64,000 nt of DNA from Bacteroides sp. 43_108 (lineage in GTDB: Bacteria > Bacteroidota > Bacteroidia > Bacteroidales > Bacteroidaceae): the NCBI GenBank assembly GCA_001915545.1, contig MNQS01000005.1:14390-78389 (forward strand). The letters run 5' to 3'. The notes beneath the pieces are model-generated. The model worked only from the letters and a program-made list of their open reading frames with translations. It had not been told where the DNA came from and searched no databases. A program made the translations under genes and the position numbers. Shown piece by piece: positions 26,410 to 35,623 of the stretch. Each line of letters starts with the position of its first letter. Positions within the stretch are counted from its first letter, which is position 1.

Positions 26410-27873
26410 ATGAAACTGACACGACTCGTTTATACCTCTGCCTTAGGCGCCGTGCTTCCGTTCTCGGCATGTTCCCGCCCGGAATCCAAGCCCTCGCGTC
26501 CCAACCTGGTCTTCATCATGGCCGACCAGTTCAGGGGCGATGCCATGGGATGCATGGGAAAGGAACCCGTACAGACTCCGAACCTCGACCGTCTGGCTTC
26601 CGAAGGAATCCTCTTCACCGATGCCGTGAGCAGCTATCCGGTATCATCACCCGCACGGGCCATGCTGATGACGGGAATGTATCCGGCAGCCAACGGGGTG
26701 ACAGGCAACTGTAACTCACAGAATACCCCCTACGGCGTGGAGCTTTCGGAAGAGGCCGTATGCTGGAGCGACGTGCTGAAGGAAGAAGGATATCGCACGG
26801 CCTACATCGGCAAGTGGCACCTTGATGCTCCGTACCGCCCCTACGTGGATACGTACAACAACAAGGGAGAAGTGGCCTGGAACGAATGGTGTCCGCCCGA
26901 ACGCCGCCACGGATTCGACAAGTGGATTGCTTACGGCACGTACGACAATCACCTGAAACCGATGTACTGGGATACGAAATCCGGACGGGAGGAATTTTAC
27001 TACGTCAACCAGTGGGGACCAGCCTACGAGGCCGACCGCGCCATCGAGTTCATCCGTACGGAAGGCACAAAAAACGACCATCCCTTTGCCATGGTGGTGT
27101 CTATGAATCCCCCGCATACGGGCTACGAACTGGTGCCCGAAACCTACAAGCAGCTGTACGACTCGCTCGATGTGGAAGCATTGGCTCAAAAGTTGCCCTA
27201 CATTCCGGAAAAGGGCACTCCTGAAGGCGACTACTTCCGCGAGAACATCCGCAACTACTACGCCTGCATCACCGGAGTGGACGAACATGTGGGACGCATC
27301 ATCCAGGCTTTGAAGGACTGCGGCGTGTACGACAATACCCTCATCGTCTTCACTTCCGACCACGGCGTCTGCATGGGCGGACACGGAGTGGAAGGCAAGA
27401 ACGTGTTCTACGAAGAATCCATGCGCATCCCCATGATTTGCTGCTGGAAGAGCAAGCTGCATCCGCAGAAAAGTGACCTGCCCATGGCGTTTGCTGACCT
27501 GTATCCCACCCTGCTCTCGCTCATGGGAATGGAAGCACAGATACCGGCATCCGTACAGACACACAACTGGGGCCCACTGTTGCTGAACAAGGAAATACAA
27601 ACGCCCAAAGAGGCTTTCCAGCCTTATTACTACTGCGTGCCCTCGGATTCTACTTCCGGCCGACGCGGCATCCGCACCGCACGCTACACGTATGTGACAG
27701 AGGTGGAAGAAGGCCAGCCCACGCACGTATGGCTGTATGACCGGCTTCACGACCCGAACCAGCTACACAACCTTGCGGAAAGCCAGCCGACTCTTTGTGA
27801 TTCCCTGAAACGAACTCTTTCTTCATGGCTCGAACAGACCCATGACCCATTTGAAAAATACTTGAAACCATGA
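26410..27873 (+). CDS. S-type sulfatase lipoprotein (family S1)
   Basis: The protein has 487 residues. A signal with lipobox ending C21 (LPFSAC) is followed by PNLVFIMADQFRGDAMG, whose aspartates bind calcium. The maturation motif is S79-S-P-A-R83 (S-type), where S79 becomes formylglycine through an anaerobic sulfatase-maturating enzyme not found in this window. Other family motifs are TAYIGKWHLD, and NTLIVFTSDHGVCMGGHG near the C-terminal third. It removes sulfate from a glycan; the subfamily and linkage are not assigned. It lies in the locus between susD and the fucosidase, whose start overlaps its stop by 4 bp (ATGA). Confidence 0.95.
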   Translation: MKLTRLVYTSALGAVLPFSACSRPESKPSRPNLVFIMADQFRGDAMGCMGKEPVQTPNLDRLASEGILFTDAVSSYPVSSPARAMLMTGMYPAANGVTGNCNSQNTPYGVELSEEAVCWSDVLKEEGYRTAYIGKWHLDAPYRPYVDTYNNKGEVAWNEWCPPERRHGFDKWIAYGTYDNHLKPMYWDTKSGREEFYYVNQWGPAYEADRAIEFIRTEGTKNDHPFAMVVSMNPPHTGYELVPETYKQLYDSLDVEALAQKLPYIPEKGTPEGDYFRENIRNYYACITGVDEHVGRIIQALKDCGVYDNTLIVFTSDHGVCMGGHGVEGKNVFYEESMRIPMICCWKSKLHPQKSDLPMAFADLYPTLLSLMGMEAQIPASVQTHNWGPLLLNKEIQTPKEAFQPYYYCVPSDSTSGRRGIRTARYTYVTEVEEGQPTHVWLYDRLHDPNQLHNLAESQPTLCDSLKRTLSSWLEQTHDPFEKYLKP

Positions 27874-29279
27874 ATATGAAAAAGACATTACTGACACTAC
27901 TGACTCTGTTCGCCCTCTGCGCGACCACTACCGCAGCCCGTAATACCGACTATGAAGGTCCCTGCCCGGCTCCTCACCAGCTTAAATGGCACGAAGCCGA
28001 ACTGGGCGTGGTGTTCCACTATGACCTACACGTATTCGACGGACTGGTGTACGGACAGGGTAACAACCGCATCAACCCGATTGAGGACTATAACATTTTC
28101 CATCCCGACCAGCTCGACACCGACCAGTGGATTCAGTCGGCCAAAGCTGCCGGAGCCAAGTTTGCCATCCTCACTGCCACCCACGAAACCGGTTTCGGGC
28201 TGTGGCAGAGCGACGTGAATCCTTACTGCATGAAGGCCCTGAAATGGCGCGACGGAAAGGGTGACATCGTGCGCGACTTCGTGAACTCCTGCCGCAAGTA
28301 CGGCGTGCAACCGGGCATCTACATCGGCATCCGCTGGAACTCCCTGCTGGGTATCCACAACTTCAAGGCAGAAGGCGAAGGCGAGTTTGCCCGCAACCGC
28401 CAGGAATGGTACAAGCGCCTGTGCGAAAAGATGGTGACGGAACTCTGCACCCGCTACGGCGAACTCTTCATGATCTGGTTTGACGGCGGTGCCGACGACC
28501 CGAAAGGAATGGGGCCCGACGTGGAACCCATTGTGAACAAGTACCAGCCCAACTGTCTGTTCTATCACAACGTGAACCGTGCCGACCTGCGCTGGGGCGG
28601 TTCAGAAAGCGGTACCGTAGGCTACCCCTGCTGGTCGAGCTTCCCCTACCCGTACAGCCACAGCAACGCTACCGACGGAGTAACCGACCACAACAAGCTG
28701 CTGGCACACGGCGACCCCAACGGTAAGTTCTGGGTGCCTGCCATGGCCGACACGCCTCTGCGCGGATACAACGGACGCCACGAGTGGTTCTGGGAACCAG
28801 GTGACGATGACAAGGCCGTCTATCCGTTAGCCAACCTGATGGAGATGTACGAGAAATCAGTAGGCCGCAATGCCACGCTGATGGTGGGACTTACCCCGAA
28901 CCCCGACGGTCTGATTCCGGAAGGTGACGTACGTCGTCTGCAGGAATGGGGTACCGAAATCAACCGCCGCTTCGGTCAGCCGTTAGCAGCGACTTCGGCC
29001 ACCGGCAAGAAGAAAGTATCGCTCTCGCTCAGCAAGGTACAGCCCGTCAACTATTACCAGATTCAGGAAGACATTACCGGCGGCGAACGCATCCGTGCCT
29101 ACCGAGTAGAAGCCCAGGTGAACGGCAAGTGGACTACCGTGGCCAAAGGTACTTCCGTGGGGCACAAGCGCATTGAATCCTTCCCTGCCGTAGAGGCTAA
29201 ATCCTTCCGTCTGGTGATAGAAGATTGCACGGCTGAGCCCCTCATCCGAAACTTTAGCGTTTATCACGTAAATCCTTAA
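27870..29279 (+). CDS. GH29 alpha-L-fucosidase
   Basis: The protein has 469 residues with a signal peptide (MNMKKTLLTLLTLFALCATTTAA); MKK at 27876 is an alternative start. The catalytic barrel shows HEAELGVVFHYDLHVFDG, FAILTATHETGFGLWQS in place of the usual KHHDGF stretch, and MIWFDGGADD, in which D205 is the predicted nucleophile. A C-terminal beta-sandwich with VNYYQIQEDITGGERIRAYRVEAQ may bind sugar. GH29 enzymes release alpha-linked L-fucose with retention. Between two sulfatases, it suggests a sulfated fucosylated substrate such as mucin-type glycan or a fucan. The acid/base residue was not located. Confidence 0.93.
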   Translation: MNMKKTLLTLLTLFALCATTTAARNTDYEGPCPAPHQLKWHEAELGVVFHYDLHVFDGLVYGQGNNRINPIEDYNIFHPDQLDTDQWIQSAKAAGAKFAILTATHETGFGLWQSDVNPYCMKALKWRDGKGDIVRDFVNSCRKYGVQPGIYIGIRWNSLLGIHNFKAEGEGEFARNRQEWYKRLCEKMVTELCTRYGELFMIWFDGGADDPKGMGPDVEPIVNKYQPNCLFYHNVNRADLRWGGSESGTVGYPCWSSFPYPYSHSNATDGVTDHNKLLAHGDPNGKFWVPAMADTPLRGYNGRHEWFWEPGDDDKAVYPLANLMEMYEKSVGRNATLMVGLTPNPDGLIPEGDVRRLQEWGTEINRRFGQPLAATSATGKKKVSLSLSKVQPVNYYQIQEDITGGERIRAYRVEAQVNGKWTTVAKGTSVGHKRIESFPAVEAKSFRLVIEDCTAEPLIRNFSVYHVNP

Positions 29280-29295
29280 TCTAAAGGAAGATATT

Positions 29296-30837
29296 ATGAA
29301 CAAAAATCTTTTAGCACTTCTCGGGATAGCCCCCGTGCTTTCCCCGTTGCATACCCTGGCCAACGACCGTCCCGACCCACGTCCGAACATCATTTTCTTC
29401 CTGGTGGACGACATGGGATGGCAGGACACTTCACTGCCTTTCTGGACAGAGAAGACCATGTACAACGAGCGTTACGAAACCCCTAACATGGAGCGTCTGG
29501 CCCGTCAGGGAATGATGTTCACGCAGGCCTACGCCTCGAGCATCAGTTCGCCCACCCGCTGCAGTCTGATGACCGGAGCCAACGCCGCCCGCCACCGGGT
29601 GACCAACTGGACCTTGCAGAAGAACAAGACCACCGATTCCCAAAGCGAGGTGCTGCAACTTCCCGACTGGAACTACAACGGCATTGCGCAGGTGGAAGGC
29701 ACGAACCACACCTTCGTGGCCAAGTCATTCGTGCAGTACCTGAAAGACAGCGGCTACCACACCATCCACTGCGGAAAGGCACACTGGGGAGCCATCGACA
29801 CTCCGGGAGAGAATCCCTGCCACTTCGGCTTTGAAACGAACATTGCCGGTCATGCGGCAGGCGGACTGGCTACCTACCTGAGTGAACTGAACTACGGACA
29901 CGACGAGAAAGGTAACCCCACCTCGCTCATGTCAATTCCGGGACTGGAGAAATACTGGAAAACAGGTACCTTCGTCACCGAGGCCCTGACACAGGAAGCC
30001 CTGAAAGCCCTCGACAAGGCCAAGGAATACAACCAGCCTTTCTACCTCTATATGTCGCACTATGCCATCCACATCCCTATCGACAAGGATATGCGTTTCT
30101 ATGACAAGTACAAGAAGAAAGGCATGTCGGACAAGGAAGCGGCCTACGCCTCCCTCATCGAAGGCATGGACAAGAGTCTGGGCGACATCATGGACTGGCT
30201 GGAAAAGAACGGAGAAGCCGACAATACCATCATCCTGTTCTGTGGTGACAACGGAGGATATGCCACCGGTAAGGAATGGAGAGATGAACCGCTCTACACG
30301 CAGAATGCACCGCTTACCTGCGGAAAAGGCTCGGCCTACGAAGGCGGTATCCGCGAACCGATGATTGTGAGCTGGCCGGGAGTGACTCAGCCTAATACCC
30401 GCTGCGACAAGTACGTCATCGTGGAAGATTATTTCCCCAGCATCCTCGAAATGGCTGGCATTACCGACTGGAAGGCACCGCAGACCGTGGACGGCGTAAG
30501 CTTCGTGCCCCTGCTCAAGCAGACCGGCGACCCGTCGGAAGGCAGAAGCCTTTACTGGAACTGTCCGAACTTGTGGGGCGAACAAGGCCCGGGCATCGGC
30601 GCAACCTGCACCGTACGTCAGGGAAAATGGAAGCTGATTTATTTCTACGAAACGGGCAAGAAGGAACTGTATGACATTCCGGCCGACATCAGCGAAAAGC
30701 ACAACCTGGCCGAACGCTATCCGGACGTAGTGAAATCCCTCTCGGCCAACCTCGGCGAATTCCTCCGTAGCTCCGGTGCACAGCGCCCGTCGTTCAAAAA
30801 GACCGAAAAACCGTGCCCCTGGCCGGACGAAATCTGA
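29296..30837 (+). CDS. S-type sulfatase, secreted (family S1)
   Basis: The protein has 513 residues with an N-terminal signal (MNKNLLALLGIAPVLSPLHTLA). RPNIIFFLVDDMGWQD carries the metal-binding aspartates, and S84-S-P-T-R88 is the S-type maturation site. The sequence HTIHCGKAHWGAI and NTIILFCGDNGGYATG supply further active-site groups. It differs clearly from the first sulfatase (different insert lengths, no lipobox), so the two probably cut different sulfate positions. It is the last gene of the locus, 16 bp after the fucosidase gene, and is followed at once by an interspersed repeat. Confidence 0.95.
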   Translation: MNKNLLALLGIAPVLSPLHTLANDRPDPRPNIIFFLVDDMGWQDTSLPFWTEKTMYNERYETPNMERLARQGMMFTQAYASSISSPTRCSLMTGANAARHRVTNWTLQKNKTTDSQSEVLQLPDWNYNGIAQVEGTNHTFVAKSFVQYLKDSGYHTIHCGKAHWGAIDTPGENPCHFGFETNIAGHAAGGLATYLSELNYGHDEKGNPTSLMSIPGLEKYWKTGTFVTEALTQEALKALDKAKEYNQPFYLYMSHYAIHIPIDKDMRFYDKYKKKGMSDKEAAYASLIEGMDKSLGDIMDWLEKNGEADNTIILFCGDNGGYATGKEWRDEPLYTQNAPLTCGKGSAYEGGIREPMIVSWPGVTQPNTRCDKYVIVEDYFPSILEMAGITDWKAPQTVDGVSFVPLLKQTGDPSEGRSLYWNCPNLWGEQGPGIGATCTVRQGKWKLIYFYETGKKELYDIPADISEKHNLAERYPDVVKSLSANLGEFLRSSGAQRPSFKKTEKPCPWPDEI

Positions 30838-30842
30838 CCCTC

Positions 30843-30976
30843 AAAAAACGCCTTTGCGTTTCAGTGAGAACGCAAGTGCATTTCATACAAAACGTCCTTG
30901 CGTTTGGATTGAAACGCAAGGACGTTTTACTGAAAACTCCTTTACGTTTTATTTCAAGCGTAAAGGAGTTTTTTTT
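30843..30976 (+). repeat. interspersed palindromic repeat, copy A (six arms, about 22 bp period)
   Basis: Six arms of 16-18 bp start near 30843, 30867, 30889, 30911, 30933 and 30956. Arms 3 and 4 (30889-30905 and 30911-30928) are exact reverse complements over 17 bp; arms 5 and 6 nearly so, and arms 1 and 2 loosely. The array starts 6 bp after the sulfatase stop, between convergent genes, and ends in a T-run that could terminate transcription. Copies B and C are at 53707 and 60502. Confidence 0.85.
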
Positions 30977-30998
30977 CGGAGTATAAACTCCGTATTTT

Positions 30999-31808
30999 TC
31001 AATGGTTCTCACCACATCGTAACTCCCAGAAAGCTACGGCCGAAGCAGCTGCCACATTGAGCGAATCTACCCCGTGTGCCATGGGAATACGTACCACATA
31101 GTCCGCTCCCTCGATGGCTGCTTCCGGCAGTCCGTCGCCTTCGGTACCCATCACCAGGGCCAGTCGCGGTTCCTCCTTCAGCGGCGGATAATCCAGTGGT
31201 ACGGAACGGTCGGTCAGCGCCATGGCTGCCGTACGGAAGCCTAATTCCTTCAACCGTTCCAGTGGACGGTCTACCCACGTCCAGGGCATCAGGAACACCG
31301 AACCCATCGACACCCGCACCGCCCGGCGGTTCAGCGGATCGCACGAATCCGTGGTCAACAGTACGGCATCGATACCCAGTGCGGCTGCCGAACGGAAGAT
31401 GGCCCCGATATTGGTGGTATCCACCACCCCATGAATGACCACTACCCTGCGTGCCCCACGGCATACTTCCTCCACCGGACGCGGAGCCGGACGCCGCATG
31501 GCACACAGCACACCCCGTGTCAGCGTATAACCGGTGAGCCGGGCCAGCAGTTCCCGGTCGCCCGTATAAATTGGCAGATGCGCCATGCGCTGCACAATGT
31601 CCGCTGCATCACCCGTAAGATGCTTCCGCTCACAGAGCAAGGACACGGGTTCATAGCCGGCCTCCAGCGCCACCCGAATCACTTTCGGGCTTTCGGCGAT
31701 AAAGATGCCCCGCTGCGGGTCAATGCGGTTGCGCAACTGGGCTTCGGTCAGGGTGCTGAACACTTCCACTCCGGGATGCTCCAGCGAGGTGATTTCGATA
31801 ACGGGCAT
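30999..31808 (-). CDS. TrmH/SpoU-family RNA 2'-O-ribose methyltransferase
   Basis: The protein has 269 residues. The N-terminal substrate-binding domain contains GIFIAESPKVIRVALEAGYEPVSLLC. The C-terminal knotted SPOUT domain has its three motifs: VDTTNIGAIFRSAAALGIDAVLL (motif 1), LALVMGTEGDGLPEAAI (motif 2) and IPMAHGVDSLNVAAASAVAFWE (motif 3). These bind S-adenosylmethionine in the trefoil knot. It methylates ribose of rRNA or tRNA; the exact nucleotide cannot be told from the sequence. It is convergent with the sulfatase gene, with repeat copy A between them. Confidence 0.93.
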   Translation of the reverse strand: MPVIEITSLEHPGVEVFSTLTEAQLRNRIDPQRGIFIAESPKVIRVALEAGYEPVSLLCERKHLTGDAADIVQRMAHLPIYTGDRELLARLTGYTLTRGVLCAMRRPAPRPVEEVCRGARRVVVIHGVVDTTNIGAIFRSAAALGIDAVLLTTDSCDPLNRRAVRVSMGSVFLMPWTWVDRPLERLKELGFRTAAMALTDRSVPLDYPPLKEEPRLALVMGTEGDGLPEAAIEGADYVVRIPMAHGVDSLNVAAASAVAFWELRCGENH

Positions 31809-31895
31809 AACGTAGACTTTTTTGAATGAACCGCAAAGTTACGACATCTGCCGCACATTCCAAGAATCACCCCACGGGAAAATCAAGTATCCCAT

Positions 31896-32483
31896 TCACT
31901 CGGCTGCCGTATCCAGCAACGGAGCTTCCTCTTCCTCCAATCCACGAGGTCCCGTCCCCGGTCTCTCTCCTTCCGGCATCGGAGGCAATACCTGCGGTTT
32001 CATGGTCTGCCAGGTGGCATACTGTTCTTCGGTGAGAATCTTGCGGATTTTCTTCTCCCGCTTTTCCTGCTCCTTCTGCATCTTCTCGGCATGCTCCTTC
32101 ATCCGTTCTTCCGGACTCATGCCTTCCGGAAATCCTCCCATTCCGGGGAATCCTCCACCCTGCGGTGGCATTCCACCTCCCATCGGAGGTCTTCCTCCCA
32201 TGGGAGGCTGTCCGTTCATTCCTCCCGGGTGACGCTGCATCATGGCTTCCACTTTTTCCTTTTCTTCCTTCAGGAACAACTTGTAAATCTTCTTGTACTG
32301 CTTCTCCGTCAGGTTCAGTGCCTTATCCATCTCGTCGGTCCGTCGCTGGGCCGCCTTCTCCGGATTGGGCACTTCCTTCTTCTGCACTTTCTCCTGCGGG
32401 TCATCGTAGCGGACGTTCGCACTTGCATTCAAAGATGCACACATCAAGGCCATTCCGCAGGCCATCCACACAATTTTCTTCAT
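31896..32483 (-). CDS. secreted Spy/DUF4890-like periplasmic protein
   Basis: The protein has 195 residues with a signal peptide (cleavage after NASA). Two LTxxQ-like motifs (LNLTEKQYKKIYKL and ILTEEQYATWQ) flank a proline-, glycine- and methionine-rich linker (about 85-120, repeats of PMGG and PPQGG). LTxxQ motifs mark Spy/CpxP-type periplasmic chaperones or stress proteins, and related small proteins are common in Bacteroidetes. The methionine-rich linker could bind metal, but that is speculation. It is upstream of the RNA methyltransferase gene on the same strand (87 bp gap). Confidence 0.75.
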   Translation of the reverse strand: MKKIVWMACGMALMCASLNASANVRYDDPQEKVQKKEVPNPEKAAQRRTDEMDKALNLTEKQYKKIYKLFLKEEKEKVEAMMQRHPGGMNGQPPMGGRPPMGGGMPPQGGGFPGMGGFPEGMSPEERMKEHAEKMQKEQEKREKKIRKILTEEQYATWQTMKPQVLPPMPEGERPGTGPRGLEEEEAPLLDTAAE

Positions 32484-32599
32484 CTTACTTACAATTTAAA
32501 TGAAAACTAATCGGGAACAAATGTAGAAGTCGCCTGCTATTTTTTAAAATAGAATCCACCAAATGCGGTTTTCTGTCTACCAATTGGAAAGAAATCTCG

Positions 32600-32607
32600 T
32601 ATCTTTG
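32600..32607 (+). promoter_or_regulatory. -7 box for the DUF1847 gene
   Basis: TATCTTTG is an exact TAnnTTTG match, 30 bp before the ATG at 32638. No TTTG lies at the ideal -33 spacing. Confidence 0.5.
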
Positions 32608-32637
32608 CCCTCAGTTTAACCAATCACACACGCTTTT

Positions 32638-33276
32638 ATGGAAAAAGAAATAATACCAACCTGTGTGGACTGCAGCACACAGAACTGCAAATACAAAGAC
32701 CGCACCTATCCTGATTTCTGTCCCACGGATAATCTGAAGGAGGAAGACCGCCAGTGGGCGCTGGAGCGTTACGACGAGGGACGCAACCGCGAGATTATGA
32801 TTGCCAGTGCGGAAGTGGAATACGAAGGCTACTGCCAGTGGACCCGCGTGCAGGAAATCATGGAGTTTGCCCGGAAAATCGGTGCGCACCGCATCGGCAT
32901 TGCCAACTGCATCGGCCTCATCCGTGAAGCCCGTATCTTTGCCCGTATCCTCCGTGCCAACGGCTTCGAGGCTTACTCGGTCATCTGCAAGGTAGCCGGC
33001 CAGCCCAAAACGTCGATGGGTATCCCCGCACAATGTGAAAGTATCGGTGCCGCCATGTGCAACCCGATTCTGCAAGCCCGTCTGCTGAACGAAGCACATA
33101 CCGACCTGAACGTGGTAATCGGTCTCTGCGTAGGACACGACAGCCTGTTCTACAAATACTCGGATGCTTACGTCACCACCCTCGTAACCAAGGACCGTGT
33201 AACAGGCAATAACCCGACGGCAGCACTGTATACGGCGGATTCTTATTACCGGAAGAAGTTTTTTGGAGGGAAATAA
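32638..33276 (+). CDS. DUF1847 metal-binding protein
   Basis: The protein has 212 residues. An N-terminal cysteine cluster (C9, C12, C17, C28; CVDCSTQNCKYKDRTYPDFC) is typical of DUF1847 and probably binds zinc or an iron-sulfur cluster. The rest is an alpha/beta fold with conserved IGIANCIGLIREARIFARIL, TSMGIPAQCESIGAAMCNPI and VVIGLCVGHDSLFYKYSDAYVTTLVTKDRV. It has no signal peptide. The biochemical role of the family is unknown. It is monocistronic and followed by a bidirectional terminator. Confidence 0.85.
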   Translation: MEKEIIPTCVDCSTQNCKYKDRTYPDFCPTDNLKEEDRQWALERYDEGRNREIMIASAEVEYEGYCQWTRVQEIMEFARKIGAHRIGIANCIGLIREARIFARILRANGFEAYSVICKVAGQPKTSMGIPAQCESIGAAMCNPILQARLLNEAHTDLNVVIGLCVGHDSLFYKYSDAYVTTLVTKDRVTGNNPTAALYTADSYYRKKFFGGK

Positions 33277-33296
33277 AAGACTCTGACTAATAGTAT

Positions 33297-33345
33297 ATAA
33301 AAAAGGGAAGCAGCACATCGATACGCCGCTTCCCCTTTGTTATAA
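33297..33345. terminator. bidirectional terminator
   Basis: GGGAAGC (33305-33311) pairs with GCTTCCC (33328-33334). An A-run precedes it and CTTTG follows, between the convergent DUF1847 gene and AAA-ATPase/nuclease gene. Confidence 0.75.
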
Positions 33346-33358
33346 TATTCTATTTCAA

Positions 33359-34906
33359 TCACGCTACAATCCACCGCTCAATGCTTCGTGTCTCGTCACT
33401 GAAGTTTATTCCCACCTTTATCACCTTCCGGCTATCGGAAGCAAAAGCAGAGGCATAGCCCTTCTCCTCTATCTGCTGCATGGCTTCTTCTGCGGTACCG
33501 TTCAACTTGAACTCCATTACGTAGATGTAATCGGAAGTCTTGAGCACTAAATCTACCCGACCACGCGATGTGCGGTATTCCACCTCGGTGTGGAAACCCA
33601 TCAGCTTGAATACGATATAAAGAATGTTCTGGTAATGCACCTCGCGCTCACGAGCCAATTCGTAGGGAGTATCATCAAAGAAGGTCTGCAAGCGGCTCAG
33701 GAAACCGTCCACATCACCCTTGCGTACCTCGCCCACAAAGCACTGGATTTCATAAGGGGACTTGCTCACGCTCACCGACGCATAGTGAGGAAGCAGGAAA
33801 CGAAGAAAACCCTGCTCCACCTCCCGGTTCGGGAAACCAAGGGTATAGTTCTCAAACTCCGCGTTATAATCCTTGATGGTCAGATAGCCGCTCTGGTAGA
33901 TGACCGGTACCGGGTCGGTAGAAGCCGCATCGATGGAATCCAGCACCGGACCGCTGGTTACGATGTGCTCTATCTCTTCCACCGGATAATGATGAAGTTT
34001 CATCAGCTCTACCAGGTAAGTCGGAGTACCTGTCTCAAACCAGTAGCTGCCTATCTGCATATTGGCAAAAGTACTCAGCAGGCTGAAAGGATTGTACATG
34101 CCGATTGAATTATAACAGAAATGATAACCGTCATAGTTTTCCTTCAGCAGTCCACAAGCTTTGGTATAATCTATGCTCAGTTTATCGGCAAGCGAATGAA
34201 TGTCCTCGTCAAAGTACTGGTGAAGCTCCGCATCACTGATACCACAAATTTCTGCATACTGATTCACCATGGATATATCACGCAGGTTATTCAAATCACT
34301 GAACACGCTCACCTTACTGAACTTCGTCACGCCCGTCAGCATGGCAAAATGAATGAAGCCGTCACACGACTTGAGCGCGCCATAGAATGCTTTGAGCGTA
34401 TTACGGAATTTTGTCTGCAGTTCCGAATTTGTGATGGCCTGCAGCATCGGTTTGTCGTACTCATCAATCAGAATCACGACCTTTTGCCCCATTTTCTTCG
34501 CAGCCCGACGAATAACTCCTTCGAAACGAGTCGCCACGGAATACTCATCCGGGTTATGGCCATACTCTGCTTCCCACTGCTTCAGCGTCAACTCCAGCTT
34601 ATTTTCTAGACTTGCTTCCGTATCATACTTTTCCGTATTCAAATCCATGTGAAGCACCGGATGCACCGTCCAATCCTTTTCCAGACTTTCCATGGCAAGC
34701 CCTTTGAACAGCTCACGCTTTCCCAGGAAATAAGCCTCCAACGTGGAAATCATCAGGCTCTTGCCAAACCGTCGGGGACGACTCAGGAAATAATACTTCC
34801 CTGTCTGTACCATGGTATATAAAAGCGAAGTCTTATCCACATAAATATATCCCCTGCTGCGGAGATCTTCGAAATTCTGTATGCCTACCGGATAAAGTCT
34901 GTTCAT
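33359..34906 (-). CDS. AAA-ATPase-like protein with C-terminal PD-(D/E)XK nuclease domain
   Basis: The protein has 515 residues. It starts MNRLYPVGIQNFEDLRSRGYIYVDKTSLLY, the standard opening of the AAA-ATPase_like/PDDEXK_9 family expanded in Bacteroidetes. RPRRFGKSLMISTLEAYF (about 41-58) is the Walker A region and VVILIDEYDKPMLQAI the Walker B region. The C-terminal nuclease fold has D452 (SRGRVDLVL), E465 and K467 (VMEFKLNG). The family is multicopy and suspected of mobile-element or conflict roles, but its function is not established. A damaged paralogue lies at 50421-51927. Confidence 0.9.
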   Translation of the reverse strand: MNRLYPVGIQNFEDLRSRGYIYVDKTSLLYTMVQTGKYYFLSRPRRFGKSLMISTLEAYFLGKRELFKGLAMESLEKDWTVHPVLHMDLNTEKYDTEASLENKLELTLKQWEAEYGHNPDEYSVATRFEGVIRRAAKKMGQKVVILIDEYDKPMLQAITNSELQTKFRNTLKAFYGALKSCDGFIHFAMLTGVTKFSKVSVFSDLNNLRDISMVNQYAEICGISDAELHQYFDEDIHSLADKLSIDYTKACGLLKENYDGYHFCYNSIGMYNPFSLLSTFANMQIGSYWFETGTPTYLVELMKLHHYPVEEIEHIVTSGPVLDSIDAASTDPVPVIYQSGYLTIKDYNAEFENYTLGFPNREVEQGFLRFLLPHYASVSVSKSPYEIQCFVGEVRKGDVDGFLSRLQTFFDDTPYELAREREVHYQNILYIVFKLMGFHTEVEYRTSRGRVDLVLKTSDYIYVMEFKLNGTAEEAMQQIEEKGYASAFASDSRKVIKVGINFSDETRSIERWIVA

Positions 34907-34979
34907 GGCCGTATCGTTTTAATCCTTTCGTACACACAAAGGTAAGATTTATCTGCCGCAATTCCTAATCTGCACATTG

Positions 34980-35016
34980 AAAAACCGCCACGTATCCCTT
35001 CCAAGATGTGTGGCGG
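34980..35016 (-). terminator. rho-independent terminator of the DUF1810-to-flavin reductase gene run
   Basis: Read on the minus strand, CCGCCAC (35010-35016) pairs with GTGGCGG (34985-34991) and is followed by a T-run. It lies just after the flavin reductase-like gene and closes the five-gene run that begins at 38558. Confidence 0.85.
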
Positions 35017-35023
35017 CTATATT

Positions 35024-35584
35024 TTACTTCAATACTTTCCCGTCGGAAAAGGCATTACCCACCTTCTCTCCTATCACCAGATAGTGATGATGAATCGGGT
35101 CGTACGTAATCGGTTTCAGACGAGAGGGGTCAATCTGGCCGTTTTCATCCAGAATCTCTTCCGCAGCCGACACGTTGACAATACGGCCTACCAGATGGTT
35201 ACTCTCCTGATCGTATGAAACCAGCTCACATTCCAGTGTCATGGGCAGTTCCTCAATGACCGGCGCATTCACGAACTCCGATTTTACGGCATGGAAACCG
35301 GCTTTGGCAAATTTATCCGGCTCTTTCTTTCCCGAGACAAGCCCCACATAATCGCAGGCTGCCACATGGTCGGCTGTAGCCATGCTCACGGTAAAGGCCT
35401 TCGTAGCCAGAATATTCTGGGTCGTTTTGTGTCCTTCGGCCAGGCAGATGCCCACCATGTCATCCGTATAGATTCCTCCCCACGCCGCATTCATGGCGTT
35501 GGGGGTTCCATTCTCGTCGTACGCTGCCACAATAAATACGGGCATCGGGTACAACCATGTTTTTACTCCAAAATTCTTTCGCAT
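35024..35584 (-). CDS. flavin reductase-like (FMN-binding split-barrel) protein
   Basis: The protein has 186 residues and is cytoplasmic. WLYPMPVFIVAAYDENGTPNAMNAAWGGIYTDDMVGICLAEGHKTTQNILATKAFTVS is the FMN-binding split barrel of the flavin reductase-like family, followed by CDYVGLVSGKKEPDKFAKAG. Members bind FMN and either reduce free flavin or act as stand-alone flavoenzymes with unknown partners. It is the last gene of a minus-strand run, 39 bp after the small nuclease-like gene, and a terminator follows. The substrate is unknown. Confidence 0.88.
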   Translation of the reverse strand: MRKNFGVKTWLYPMPVFIVAAYDENGTPNAMNAAWGGIYTDDMVGICLAEGHKTTQNILATKAFTVSMATADHVAACDYVGLVSGKKEPDKFAKAGFHAVKSEFVNAPVIEELPMTLECELVSYDQESNHLVGRIVNVSAAEEILDENGQIDPSRLKPITYDPIHHHYLVIGEKVGNAFSDGKVLK

Positions 35585-35623
35585 AGTCTGTATATTTTAA
35601 AACAACATTTATTCAGATTCTCA

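Noticed and set aside
26716..27750. Minus-strand frame of 344 codons inside the first sulfatase gene
   Set aside because: It is antisense to a complete sulfatase with maturation motif and has no recognisable domain.
30776..31060. Small proteins read through the repeat arrays (also 60371-60643 on the minus strand)
   Set aside because: The frames exist only because 22 bp units keep a 66 bp periodic open frame; the peptides are similar in copies A and C because the DNA is, and they overlap flanking genes.
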